12,607 nt of DNA from Candidatus Aquidulcis sp. Its GTDB lineage: Bacteria > Chloroflexota > Anaerolineae > Anaerolineales > E44-bin32. The notes below the pieces were generated by a model, which saw nothing but the letters and a program-made list of their open reading frames with translations, had not been told where the DNA came from and did not search any database. Each line of letters starts with the position of its first letter. Position 1 is the first letter of the stretch. The stretch lies in contig DYJB01000039.1 in assembly GCA_020723365.1 (NCBI GenBank), positions 6,371 through 18,977 on the forward strand. The letters run 5' to 3'. Of this stretch, positions 7,039 to 12,607 are shown piece after piece. The translations under genes were made by a program, and so were the position numbers.

Positions 7039-7222
7039 TGCGTTTCTCCTCCCAGAGGTACGTCCATAGGATTGAAAGGATCGTGCGGGTCCTGGAGGGG
7101 CCGCGGCCGCTGTCCGCCAGGACCTTGGGGCTTGGGTGGTTCCTCATGCAAGTCAGGTGTCGGTGACCTCCAGGCGCCGCATCCCCGGGACCGGGTCCCG
7201 CCGACTCGGCGCAGCAGAACTT
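7039..7222 (-). promoter_or_regulatory. Long structured 5' leader of the ABC importer operon with two mutually exclusive helices
   Basis: From the predicted start near 7222 to the binding-protein ATG lie about 184 untranslated bases. On the - strand, segment A CCTGGAGG (7174 to 7167) is a perfect complement of CCTCCAGG, and segment B GGTCCTGG (7124 to 7117) is a perfect complement of CCAGGACC. Both targets overlap in segment C, CCTCCAGGACC (7098 to 7088), so A-C and B-C cannot form together. That is the layout of a two-state regulator. There is no U run after C and the ribosome binding site at about 7046-7050 is not in either helix, so the mechanism is unclear. I do not recognise a known riboswitch consensus. 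Confidence 0.4.
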
Positions 7223-7228
7223 CCCTCT

Positions 7229-7256
7229 GTTGTAGCACCTACCCCGGGGCTGTCAA
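7229..7256 (-). promoter_or_regulatory. Predicted promoter of the ABC importer operon
   Basis: On the - strand there is a perfect -35 TTGACA (7251-7256), a 16-bp spacer and -10 TACAAC (7229-7234) preceded by TGC, an extended -10. The start would be near 7222. It lies downstream of the hairpin at 7351-7388, so the importer operon appears to be an independent transcription unit. Confidence 0.7.
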
Positions 7257-7350
7257 CTGCCGGATGTCCCTGCTCGGCCTGCCCCGGGGGCACGTCCAGA
7301 CTTTGTCCGCCCGGACAGGGCCGCCCTCGCCCCGCCCGGCTCGCCTCAGG

Positions 7351-7388
7351 CGCTCTTCCCCGCCCGGCGCGCCGGGCGGGGAAGAGCG
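7351..7388 (-). terminator. 38-bp perfect palindrome behind the APC permease gene (probable terminator)
   Basis: Positions 7351-7369 (CGCTCTTCCCCGCCCGGCG) and 7370-7388 are exact reverse complements, giving a 19+19 palindrome with no mismatch; the RNA would form a 17-bp stem with a tight loop. It starts 20 bases after the permease stop on the - strand and lies upstream of the importer promoter, as a terminator should. No U run follows it, so it may act as a Rho-assisted or processing/stability hairpin. It contains the shared core TCCCCGCC/GGCGGGGA. A weaker hairpin, TGTCCG/CGGACA, follows at 7304-7317. Being a perfect palindrome it could also act on a + strand transcript, but no + strand gene is present here. 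Confidence 0.7.
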
Positions 7389-7408
7389 GAAGGCCTGCTG
7401 GGGATCCC

Positions 7409-9268
7409 TTACTCGACCGGGATCTCCTTGTAGACCTTGTCGACGTCGATGCCCTGGCGCTTGCGGTAGGAGCTGAAGCCCAGGAAGATGACCGCCGCCA
7501 GCGCGTACATGATGATCATGAACAGCATCGAGGTGCTGTTCTGCCAGCCGATGCCGTACAGGTAGCCGGGATCGAAGAACCACTCGATCAGCAGCCAGTC
7601 CAGGAAGCCGAAGAAGAGCAGCCCGGACAGCGTCACCAGCGGCATCTCGGCGCTCCCCATCATCTTGCGGATGACGAAGTACGCCACCCAGGCCAGCAGG
7701 CCGATGTTCACCACACCCAGCGCCATCACGACCACGATCATCAGCTGGGTGAGCAGCGTCTGGTCCGCCCACTGGGCGAAGATGGCCATGCCGTACTTGT
7801 AGCTCAGGTAGGCGAAGAAGATGGCCGCCGCCACGTAGGCCAGCGTCACCAGCCAGCCCAGCCAGCCCGGGACCTTGTACTTGGCGATGGGCGATCCGTC
7901 GTAGATGCTCTTCTGCCGCCAGGGGAAGACGATGCCGGCGATGGCCGTGCCGAAGAAGGTGATGGCGATGACCAGCGTGGCGTCCAGCACGATGGTCTGC
8001 ATGCCGACGATGTTCCAGGCATACAGGATCGAGATGATCACCGACGGGATGACCATCAGCAGCAGGGCGTTGATCGGGGTCTTGGTGCGCGTCTCGATCT
8101 TCGACACCCACTCCGGCAGCATGCGGTCGAGGGCGGCGGCGAAGATCACGCGGGTCGAGGACAGGAAGACCGTCCCGGACCAGCCGATCCACCAGAAGGC
8201 CACGGCGGAGATCACCAGGAACTGAACCAGCCGGCTGCCGCTCAGGAAGGTGGCCAGCTGCACCGGGTAGGGCCAGACCGGGATGGCGACTTCCGTGCCG
8301 TAGAAGATGCTGCTCCAGAAGGCGCCGTTGGCGTTCATGTAGAACTCCCAGCCGATCGTCTTGTTGATCAGCAGGAAGAACACGATCGCCAGGCCGGCCG
8401 TGACGAGGATGGCCGAGGCCATGCCCCAGAAGTTGCGCTTGTAGTCCGAGGCCCCGCGTACCTCGCCGTAGAGGGTCGAGCCCCAGTTCGGCCACAGGCT
8501 CTGGAAGACCAGCATCGGCACCAGGGCGAAGCTGGCGCCGAACAGCCCGACCACGGCGCCGAAGTCGCCGAAGGTCGTGCCGGCCGCCGTGCCCAGGTCG
8601 ATGGTGGCCTGGTAGTAGTCGACCCCGGCGGGCACGCCGTACAGCGCCGGCAGGTTGGCATTCAGCCCGGCGATGAACGACTCACGCGAGCCGAAGAGCA
8701 GCATGCCGAAGATCACCAGCAGCCCGGCCATGCCGACGTAGAAGCTGAACTTCTGCACGCGGGCGTACCACTTCATGCCGATGCCGATGTAGATGAAGAC
8801 CAGAGCGCAGACGATCAGCATGCTGGTCAGCGGGCCCCACGGGTAGGTGGTGAACCACAACGCAGCCTGCTGGAAACCGAGCGTGGCCGCCAGCGGCGTG
8901 AGCACCTCGTAGGCCAGCATCTGGCCGTAGAGCGGCACCCACAGCCACAGGATGAACCACCAGCCGGTGACCGTCAGCAGGAAGCCGATGCCGCGTCCCA
9001 GGATGCGGCTCTGCCAAACATAGTCGCCGCCGGCGCGGGGCATGGCCGAGATCATGCTGGCATACAGGATGACCTCGAAGATGGTGAACACGGCCCCGAT
9101 GATCACGGCCGTGATCATGTTGCCGCCGAAGTACCAGCAGTAGGAGAAGATGAACAAACCCAGGGTGATCAGGTTGATCGAGAAGGTCGCATAGATGAAG
9201 GCATCCAGCACCGACCAGGAGCGCACCAGGCCACTGGCTCGGCGAACAAAGAGCGTGGCTTCAGACAT
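7409..9268 (-). CDS. APC-superfamily amino acid/amine permease
   Basis: A 619-residue polytopic membrane protein with about 12 or more hydrophobic segments; after a short cytoplasmic start (MSEATLFVRRASGLVRSWS) the first helix follows at once. The family motif PRAGGDYVWQSR (77-88), at the end of the second transmembrane segment, is diagnostic of APC (amino acid-polyamine-organocation) secondary transporters. The loop RMLPEWVSKIETRTKTPINA is the conserved cytoplasmic segment before a later helix. It is longer than the usual 450-500 residues, with extra hydrophobic segments in the C-terminal half. The ATG has AGGAG six bases upstream. It follows the cytoplasmic phosphoesterase by 158 bases with a hairpin between them; I see no strong promoter of its own. 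The substrate is probably an amino acid or amine and cannot be specified further. Confidence 0.93.
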   Translation of the reverse strand: MSEATLFVRRASGLVRSWSVLDAFIYATFSINLITLGLFIFSYCWYFGGNMITAVIIGAVFTIFEVILYASMISAMPRAGGDYVWQSRILGRGIGFLLTVTGWWFILWLWVPLYGQMLAYEVLTPLAATLGFQQAALWFTTYPWGPLTSMLIVCALVFIYIGIGMKWYARVQKFSFYVGMAGLLVIFGMLLFGSRESFIAGLNANLPALYGVPAGVDYYQATIDLGTAAGTTFGDFGAVVGLFGASFALVPMLVFQSLWPNWGSTLYGEVRGASDYKRNFWGMASAILVTAGLAIVFFLLINKTIGWEFYMNANGAFWSSIFYGTEVAIPVWPYPVQLATFLSGSRLVQFLVISAVAFWWIGWSGTVFLSSTRVIFAAALDRMLPEWVSKIETRTKTPINALLLMVIPSVIISILYAWNIVGMQTIVLDATLVIAITFFGTAIAGIVFPWRQKSIYDGSPIAKYKVPGWLGWLVTLAYVAAAIFFAYLSYKYGMAIFAQWADQTLLTQLMIVVVMALGVVNIGLLAWVAYFVIRKMMGSAEMPLVTLSGLLFFGFLDWLLIEWFFDPGYLYGIGWQNSTSMLFMIIMYALAAVIFLGFSSYRKRQGIDVDKVYKEIPVE

Positions 9269-9344
9269 CGAAGACTCCTCCTCAGTTGTTGGACCGGGCC
9301 GCCCCGTTCTTCCTCAGGGCGACTATCGCCGTTCGAACCGCGGG

Positions 9345-9382
9345 CGCGTGAGCAGTGCGCCACGGTCGTTCGTCGCGTGAGC
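9345..9382 (+). repeat. 9-bp direct repeat in the permease upstream region
   Basis: CGCGTGAGC occurs at 9345-9353 and again at 9374-9382, 29 bp apart start to start. A short inverted repeat GGCGA/TCGCC (9318-9330) and the palindrome GTTCGAAC (9331-9338) lie between these repeats and the permease start. They may be binding sites, but at this GC content short repeats arise easily. Confidence 0.25.
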
Positions 9383-9408
9383 TTGGCCGATACCCCTCCT
9401 TTCCGTGC

Positions 9409-9425
9409 TCCCCGCCGGGCGGGGA
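9409..9425 (-). terminator. Hairpin immediately behind the cytoplasmic phosphoesterase gene
   Basis: TCCCCGCC (9409-9416) and GGCGGGGA (9418-9425) form an inverted repeat that begins one base after the TAG stop; the practical RNA hairpin is a 7-bp stem TCCCCGC/GCGGGGA with a 3-base loop. No U run follows. It shares its core with the hairpins at 3035-3062 and 7351-7388, which suggests one recurrent 3'-end element. It may terminate or merely attenuate read-through into the permease gene. Confidence 0.5.
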
Positions 9426-9426
9426 C

Positions 9427-10368
9427 CTACCCCGTCGTCAGGACGTAGTTGCCGACCTTCTTGAGTTCCAGGTCGACCAGCGCCCCGTGCAGGATTCCTT
9501 GCTCGTACATGCTGCCCGGGTTGATGCACAGCGTGCGTCCGTACTTGCGCGTGCCCTTGCCCTCGTGGATGTGCCCGTGCAGGCCGAGCAGCGGCTTGTG
9601 CTTCTCGATCACCTCGGCCACGGCCTTGCTGCCCACGGGGATCAGCGACCGTCCGGCATAGGCCGGGCGCATGTCCTTGGTCAGCTCGGGCGCCTCATCC
9701 AGCCCGCTGCCGTAGGGCGGCGCGTGCAGGTTGAAGACGGCGTTGGGCATGTCCTGGATCAGCGGCAGCATCGGGGCGATGCGCTGCCGCAGCGCCTCCT
9801 CCGGCTCCTCGCGGTGCGTCTTCCAGGGTGTGGGATTGGACCAGCCGGTGCTCAGCATCTCATGGTGATCGTCGAGCCGGACGACCGTGCCCTCAACCGT
9901 GCGCACGTGCTTGGAGGCGGCGATGGCCTTGTCGATCTCGAACATGTCGTCGTTGCCCGGGCAGACGTAGCACGTCATGCCGCTCCCCTCGAGCCGGGCG
10001 TCGGCGTACGCCATCCAGCGGTCGATGGTCGAGAGCACCTTGTCGAGGAAGATGGCATCCGAGCGGCCGGGAGTGGCCGAGATCTCGGCCACCTCATCCG
10101 GATCGGTCACGTACGGATAGTAGCCCCGGTCCTGGATCGTGGCCGCCATCTTGTCGAGCTCGGCTTTCCCCTCCAGAAGGGTCTCCTGGTCCAGCAGCGT
10201 CACCTTGTACTTGTCGTTGCCCTGGGCGATGATGGGGATGATCGCCTTCCCGGTCATGTCGCCGCCCAGGATCAGGACCGTGGCTTCGTAGAACTTGCCG
10301 GCATTGATGAACTTCTTCCAGCAGATCTCGGATCCGTGAACGTCGGTGGCGAAGAAGATACGCGTCAC
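9427..10368 (-). CDS. Cytoplasmic calcineurin-like metallophosphoesterase (COG2129/Icc-related)
   Basis: A 313-residue predicted phosphoesterase with no signal peptide, so cytoplasmic. Metal-site motifs: ATDVHGSE (D9, H11), LGGDMTGK (D37), PGNDD (137-141, with Asp in place of the His of the common GNHD, as seen in YfcE/COG2129-like members), LHAPP (H215) and GHIHEGKG (265-272). The motif set and GRTLCINPGS close to the C-terminus fit the small Icc-related/YfcE-like group. The insert between GGD and GND (about 100 residues) is long. The start is GTG at 10366-10368 with GGAGG four to five bases upstream, placing DVH close to the N-terminus as usual; an ATG 48 bases upstream lacks a ribosome binding site and would prepend an unrelated peptide. 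The substrate is unknown. A long leader with its own promoter and terminator lies directly upstream, suggesting conditional expression. Confidence 0.9.
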   Translation of the reverse strand: MTRIFFATDVHGSEICWKKFINAGKFYEATVLILGGDMTGKAIIPIIAQGNDKYKVTLLDQETLLEGKAELDKMAATIQDRGYYPYVTDPDEVAEISATPGRSDAIFLDKVLSTIDRWMAYADARLEGSGMTCYVCPGNDDMFEIDKAIAASKHVRTVEGTVVRLDDHHEMLSTGWSNPTPWKTHREEPEEALRQRIAPMLPLIQDMPNAVFNLHAPPYGSGLDEAPELTKDMRPAYAGRSLIPVGSKAVAEVIEKHKPLLGLHGHIHEGKGTRKYGRTLCINPGSMYEQGILHGALVDLELKKVGNYVLTTG

Positions 10369-10408
10369 GCTACCTCCCAGTGCAGCACCATTGCAGGTCG
10401 GGCCCGGG

Positions 10409-10436
10409 AAACACAAACGCGCCTCGGCAGGCGCGT
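10409..10436 (-). terminator. Intrinsic terminator within the leader of the phosphoesterase gene
   Basis: On the - strand the stem ACGCGCCT, loop GCCG, AGGCGCGT (stem arms at 10429-10436 and 10417-10424) runs directly into TTTGTGTTT (the last T of the stem included; down to 10409). This is the only hairpin in the window with a proper U-rich tail. It lies about 40 bases upstream of the GTG start of the phosphoesterase and has no protein gene in front of it, so it terminates either a non-coding RNA or an attenuated leader transcript. Confidence 0.72.
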
Positions 10437-10701
10437 CGAACGGCCACAGGACACCGGAAGCCAGATCCAGGCGGCGGGGTAGCGGTGATTGATCATGCTC
10501 AGCTCGGGCAGGATCTCGCTGCTGTCCTCGAGAGGCTCAATCGTGCCGCCCCTCGGGCGGGTGCCGCTTCCGGGCGCCTGCGGCCTACCGCCTGGTGGGA
10601 TGCGGGAACACCGCCCTCAGGCCGGTCTTCCCGGTTCACGAGCCCAGCGCTGGCCTTCCTCGGCAGCCGAGGCACGCTCTGCCGAAGTCAAACTCACTCG
10701 C
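10417..10701 (-). ncRNA. Candidate structured RNA: cis-regulatory leader (attenuator/riboswitch) or small RNA
   Basis: Between a strong - strand promoter (start about 10701) and an intrinsic terminator lie about 285 bases without a convincing protein. Stems visible directly: CCTCGG/CCGAGG with a 3-base loop (10658-10672), the palindrome CCAGCGCTGG (10644-10653), CCGCCC/GGGCGG with a 3-base loop (10546-10560), and AGGA/TCCT inside CTCG/CGAG at about 10502-10530. The 5' segment AGCGTGCCTCGGC (10678 to 10666) can pair over 13 contiguous positions, G-U pairs included, with GCCGAGGCGCGTT (10428 to 10416), the 3' arm of the terminator. That either closes the whole RNA or acts as an antiterminator. 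It is not a recognisable tmRNA, RNase P RNA, SRP RNA or T-box. Confidence 0.45.
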
Positions 10702-10707
10702 AGGAAG

Positions 10708-10735
10708 AGTATAGCAGGGTTCCCTCAAAGGTCAA
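10708..10735 (-). promoter_or_regulatory. Predicted strong promoter of the leader RNA and phosphoesterase
   Basis: On the - strand: -35 TTGACC (10730-10735), 16-bp spacer, -10 TATACT (10708-10713) preceded by TGC (extended -10). The -35 and -10 each match 5 of 6 consensus positions. The spacer holds a small inverted repeat, AGGG/CCCT (10716-10725), which could be an operator half. Transcription would start near 10701. Confidence 0.75.
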
Positions 10736-10829
10736 ACGGGGTCAGGTGCGCACAAGAGTCGTCAGGATTTGCCCACCTGGATGGCGGCTTTCGTTCAACT
10801 TCCATTCGCGCCGCCCAAAGGGACCCGCT

Positions 10830-10838
10830 TGCTATAAT
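10830..10838 (+). promoter_or_regulatory. Extended -10 promoter of the endonuclease III gene
   Basis: TGCTATAAT at 10830-10838 combines a perfect TATAAT (10833-10838) with an upstream TGN, a full extended -10. No recognisable -35 lies 16-18 bp upstream. A start site about seven bases downstream coincides with the GTG at 10845, implying a leaderless mRNA. It is divergent from the promoter at 10708-10735; the roughly 95 bases between them show no further element I can name. Confidence 0.75.
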
Positions 10839-10844
10839 GTGGCT

Positions 10845-11546
10845 GTGAAGCCGCTTCGCCCGCGCGCTATGGCTGTGCATCGCCGGCTGCTGGAGGCCTA
10901 CGGCGAACCCCGCTGGCGGCGCCCTCTGCCCCCGGTCGCCGAACTCGTCTCGACCATCCTCTCGCAGAACACCAATGACCTCAACCGCGACCGAGCGTTC
11001 GCCGCGCTGCGCGCCGCGTTCCCGACCTGGGAAGCTGTGCGCGACGCGCCGGCCCCCGCCGTCATCCAGGCCATCCGTCCCGCCGGCCTGGCCAACCAGA
11101 AGGGACCGCGCATTCAGGCCGTCCTGCGGGCGATCACCGAGGAGCGCGGCCGCCTCGACCTGCGTTTCCTGCGCCGGCTGCCGCCCAGCCAGGCGGCGGA
11201 CTGGCTGATGCGCTTCAAGGGCGTCGGCCGCAAGACAGCTTCGATCGTGCTGCTCTTCTCCCTCGGCCTGCCCGCCTTCCCGGTCGACACCCACATCCAC
11301 CGCCTCAGCGGACGGCTCGGGCTACGCCCTCCGCGCGCCAGCCTCGACCAGACCCACGAGCTGCTTGCCCGCACGTTCCCGCCCGAAACGTACTATGCCG
11401 CCCACCTCAACTTAATCCGTCACGGCCGCCAGGTCTGCCATGCCCGCCGGCCGGACTGCCCGGCCTGCGTGCTGCGCCGCCTCTGTCCCACCGGACGCCG
11501 CAGCCTGCAGGGCCGTCCCGCTGCGATGCGAGCGCGCCATGGTTGA
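10845..11546 (+). CDS. nth: Endonuclease III-like DNA glycosylase/AP lyase (HhH-GPD, 4Fe-4S)
   Basis: A base-excision repair enzyme that removes oxidised pyrimidines and cleaves the abasic strand. From the GTG at 10845 it has 233 residues. It shows the LVSTILSQNTND segment (about 35-45), the helix-hairpin-helix FKGVGRKTASIVLL with catalytic Lys130, and FPVDTHIHRLSGRLG with catalytic Asp148; the Lys-Asp spacing of 18 equals that of E. coli Nth (K120, D138). Cys198, Cys205, Cys208 and Cys214 form the C-x6-C-x2-C-x5-C iron-sulfur site. The start is uncertain: GTG at 10845 sits at the predicted transcription start with no Shine-Dalgarno sequence, consistent with leaderless translation; ATG at 10867-10869 (225 residues) also lacks one. 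The gene overlaps the following GAF gene by eight bases. It has no evident link to the transport genes on the other strand. Confidence 0.94.
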   Translation: MKPLRPRAMAVHRRLLEAYGEPRWRRPLPPVAELVSTILSQNTNDLNRDRAFAALRAAFPTWEAVRDAPAPAVIQAIRPAGLANQKGPRIQAVLRAITEERGRLDLRFLRRLPPSQAADWLMRFKGVGRKTASIVLLFSLGLPAFPVDTHIHRLSGRLGLRPPRASLDQTHELLARTFPPETYYAAHLNLIRHGRQVCHARRPDCPACVLRRLCPTGRRSLQGRPAAMRARHG

Positions 11547-12607
11547 GCCCTCCGCCCTGCAGCAGCGCCTGGCCGACATTCGCCGGCTGGTTGAGGCGCT
11601 GGTGGCCGACGGCGGCGCTCCGGACGCGGAGACGCTGCGGCGCCTGCAGGATCACCTGGCGGCGCTGCAGTCGAACGGCCTGAGCGGCGGCGAGCCGGCG
11701 CGCCTGGCGGCGCTCTACCACGTATCGACCGTCCTGGGATCCTCGCTGCAGCTCAACGAGGTGCTCAACCAGGTCATGGATGCCGTCATCCAGCTCACGG
11801 GCGCCGAGCGCGGCTTCCTGATCCTGACCGACGGCCCGGGAGGCGAGCTGCGCCTGCAGGCGGCACGCAACCTCGAAGGCCGGTCGCTCGAGCAGGACGA
11901 CATGCAGATCAGCCGCACCCTCGTCCAGCAGGTGCTGCGCACCGGCCAGGGCGTGGTGACAACCAACGCACAGAGCGATTCCCGCTTCTCCAGCCAGCAG
12001 TCGGTGATGCTCTACGCCCTGCGCTCGATCCTGTGCGTCCCGCTGCGCGCCCGCGGCCAGGTCACCGGCGCCATCTACGTCGACAACAAGATCAAAGCCG
12101 GTGTGTTCAACGACCAGGACCTTGAGATGATGGCGGCCTTCGCCGCTCAGGCCGCGGTGGCCATTGAAAACGCCCGCCTGTATACGCAGACCGACGCCGC
12201 CCTGGCCGAGCGCGTGGCGGAACTCGAGACGCTGCAGCGCATCGACCAGCAGCTCAATACGGGACTCGACCTGGAGCGCGTGCTGGATCTGACGCTTAAC
12301 TGGGCGCTGCGCGGCACGGCCGCGCAGGCCGGCTGGATCGCCATGCGCCCGGAAGAGAACGGCCCGCTGGTCGTGGTGGCCGGGGAAGGCAAGGGCGCCA
12401 GCCTGCACGCCGATTCGCCGGATGTGGCCCAGGCTGTGCGCGAGGGCCGGCTGGTGGCGCGCGGCGCCGGCCCCAACAACCTGCCGCCGCGGCTGGTCGC
12501 CCCGCTGCGGCGGGAGACGCGCACCATCGCCCTGATCGGCGTCCAGCGCCGCGGCCCGGACTTCACGCCGGAAGCGGAGGCTTTCCTGCTGCGGTTGGCC
12601 GAGCACG
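11539..12607 (+). CDS. Tandem GAF-domain signalling protein, truncated by the window edge
   Basis: An open frame of 356 codons from the ATG at 11539-11541 runs without a stop to the right edge. After about 50 helical residues, GAF domain 1 covers about 61-214, with HVSTVLGSSLQLNEVLNQVM, TGAERGFLIL, SILCVPLRARGQVTGAIYVD and the closing helix AAVAIENARLYTQ. A linker helix leads to GAF domain 2 from about 232 (QRIDQQLNTGLDLERVLDL, AGWIAM, then PPRLVAPLRRETRTIALIGV), which is incomplete. Chloroflexota proteins with this arrangement often continue into a histidine kinase, diguanylate cyclase or adenylate cyclase; the output domain is outside the window. The start overlaps the endonuclease III stop by eight bases and has no strong ribosome binding site, so translation is probably coupled. 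GAF ligands vary (cyclic nucleotides, small molecules, tetrapyrroles) and no diagnostic ligand residue is apparent here. Confidence 0.9.
   Translation, partial: MVEPSALQQRLADIRRLVEALVADGGAPDAETLRRLQDHLAALQSNGLSGGEPARLAALYHVSTVLGSSLQLNEVLNQVMDAVIQLTGAERGFLILTDGPGGELRLQAARNLEGRSLEQDDMQISRTLVQQVLRTGQGVVTTNAQSDSRFSSQQSVMLYALRSILCVPLRARGQVTGAIYVDNKIKAGVFNDQDLEMMAAFAAQAAVAIENARLYTQTDAALAERVAELETLQRIDQQLNTGLDLERVLDLTLNWALRGTAAQAGWIAMRPEENGPLVVVAGEGKGASLHADSPDVAQAVREGRLVARGAGPNNLPPRLVAPLRRETRTIALIGVQRRGPDFTPEAEAFLLRLAEH

Noticed and set aside
14..9448. Very long open frames on the + strand (700-770 codons) opposite the - strand genes
   Set aside because: They are rich in Arg, Gln, His, Gly and Asp without domain motifs, and lie antisense to genes with complete motifs, start signals and operon spacing. 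GC-rich codon bias on one strand produces such shadows.
10365..10496. A 43-codon frame (MINHRYPAAWIW...) whose stop overlaps the phosphoesterase GTG, possibly a leader peptide
   Set aside because: No ribosome binding site of note, Arg/Pro-rich composition, and it runs through the terminator hairpin. It would be worth reviving only if conserved in relatives.
10417..10701. Known RNA families for the leader: RNase P RNA (a GAGGAA segment), SRP RNA (a CCGGAAGC segment), SAH riboswitch (GCCGAGGA ... GGCTCG)
   Set aside because: Only isolated words match. The conserved second parts of each family (for example the RNase P 3' core or the SRP AGCAG loop) are missing and spacing is wrong.
10736..10750. 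GGGGTCAGGT-like word that resembles motifs seen around RAYT/REP elements
   Set aside because: A single copy with no paired inverted copy or transposase nearby; not enough to call a mobile element.
11407..12606. A 399-codon open frame on the - strand at the right end
   Set aside because: It is antisense to the GAF protein, whose conserved motifs read cleanly on the + strand; the antisense product has low-complexity Arg/Gln/His-rich sequence.
1..12607. CRISPR arrays, tRNA or rRNA genes, insertion sequences, prophage or defence genes
   Set aside because: I looked for regularly spaced repeats, tRNA-like cloverleaf ends, transposase motifs and terminal inverted repeats and saw none.

Overview
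This GC-rich window most resembles a chromosomal segment of an uncultured Chloroflexota bacterium, probably Anaerolineae-like. That is inferred from Tat-type lipoprotein signals on the solute-binding protein and a phosphodiesterase, a tandem-GAF sensor and the general style of the genes; there is no rRNA or other phylogenetic marker to prove it.

Layout. Everything from the left edge to about 10.7 kb is transcribed on the - strand, so read it right to left. It starts with a promoter (10708-10735), a roughly 285-nt untranslated leader ending in an intrinsic terminator (10409-10436), and a cytoplasmic metallophosphoesterase (9427-10368). Next come an APC-superfamily amino acid/amine permease (7409-9268) and a complete ABC importer with its own promoter: Tat lipoprotein binding protein (5887-7038), two permeases (4936-5865, 4154-4939) and a PotA-like ATPase (3089-4138). 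Then come a YitT-family membrane protein (2116-3018) coupled by an ATGA overlap to a Tat-exported calcineurin-like phosphodiesterase (1154-2119), a GntR/HutC-UTRA regulator (200-982) with a textbook operator on its own promoter, and the first 39 residues of an MttB-family (trimethylamine/quaternary amine) methyltransferase running off the left edge. The + strand carries an endonuclease III with an apparently leaderless GTG start (10845-11546), overlapped by a tandem-GAF protein (11539-12607) cut by the right edge.

How the parts may work together. The GntR-MttB unit, the polyamine/Fe/phosphonate-type ABC importer, the APC permease and the exported phosphodiesterase suggest a scavenging locus for a methylated or quaternary amine, perhaps released from a phosphodiester. 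This is inference from neighbourhood; no substrate can be read from the sequence.

The most unusual material is non-coding. The 10417-10701 leader has a strong promoter, a terminator and a 13-bp long-range pairing that would break that terminator, so it is a candidate riboswitch/attenuator or small RNA with no family I can name. The leader of the ABC operon can form two mutually exclusive perfect 8-bp helices. Three hairpins behind three genes share the same stem core, TCCCCGCC/GGCGGGGA.
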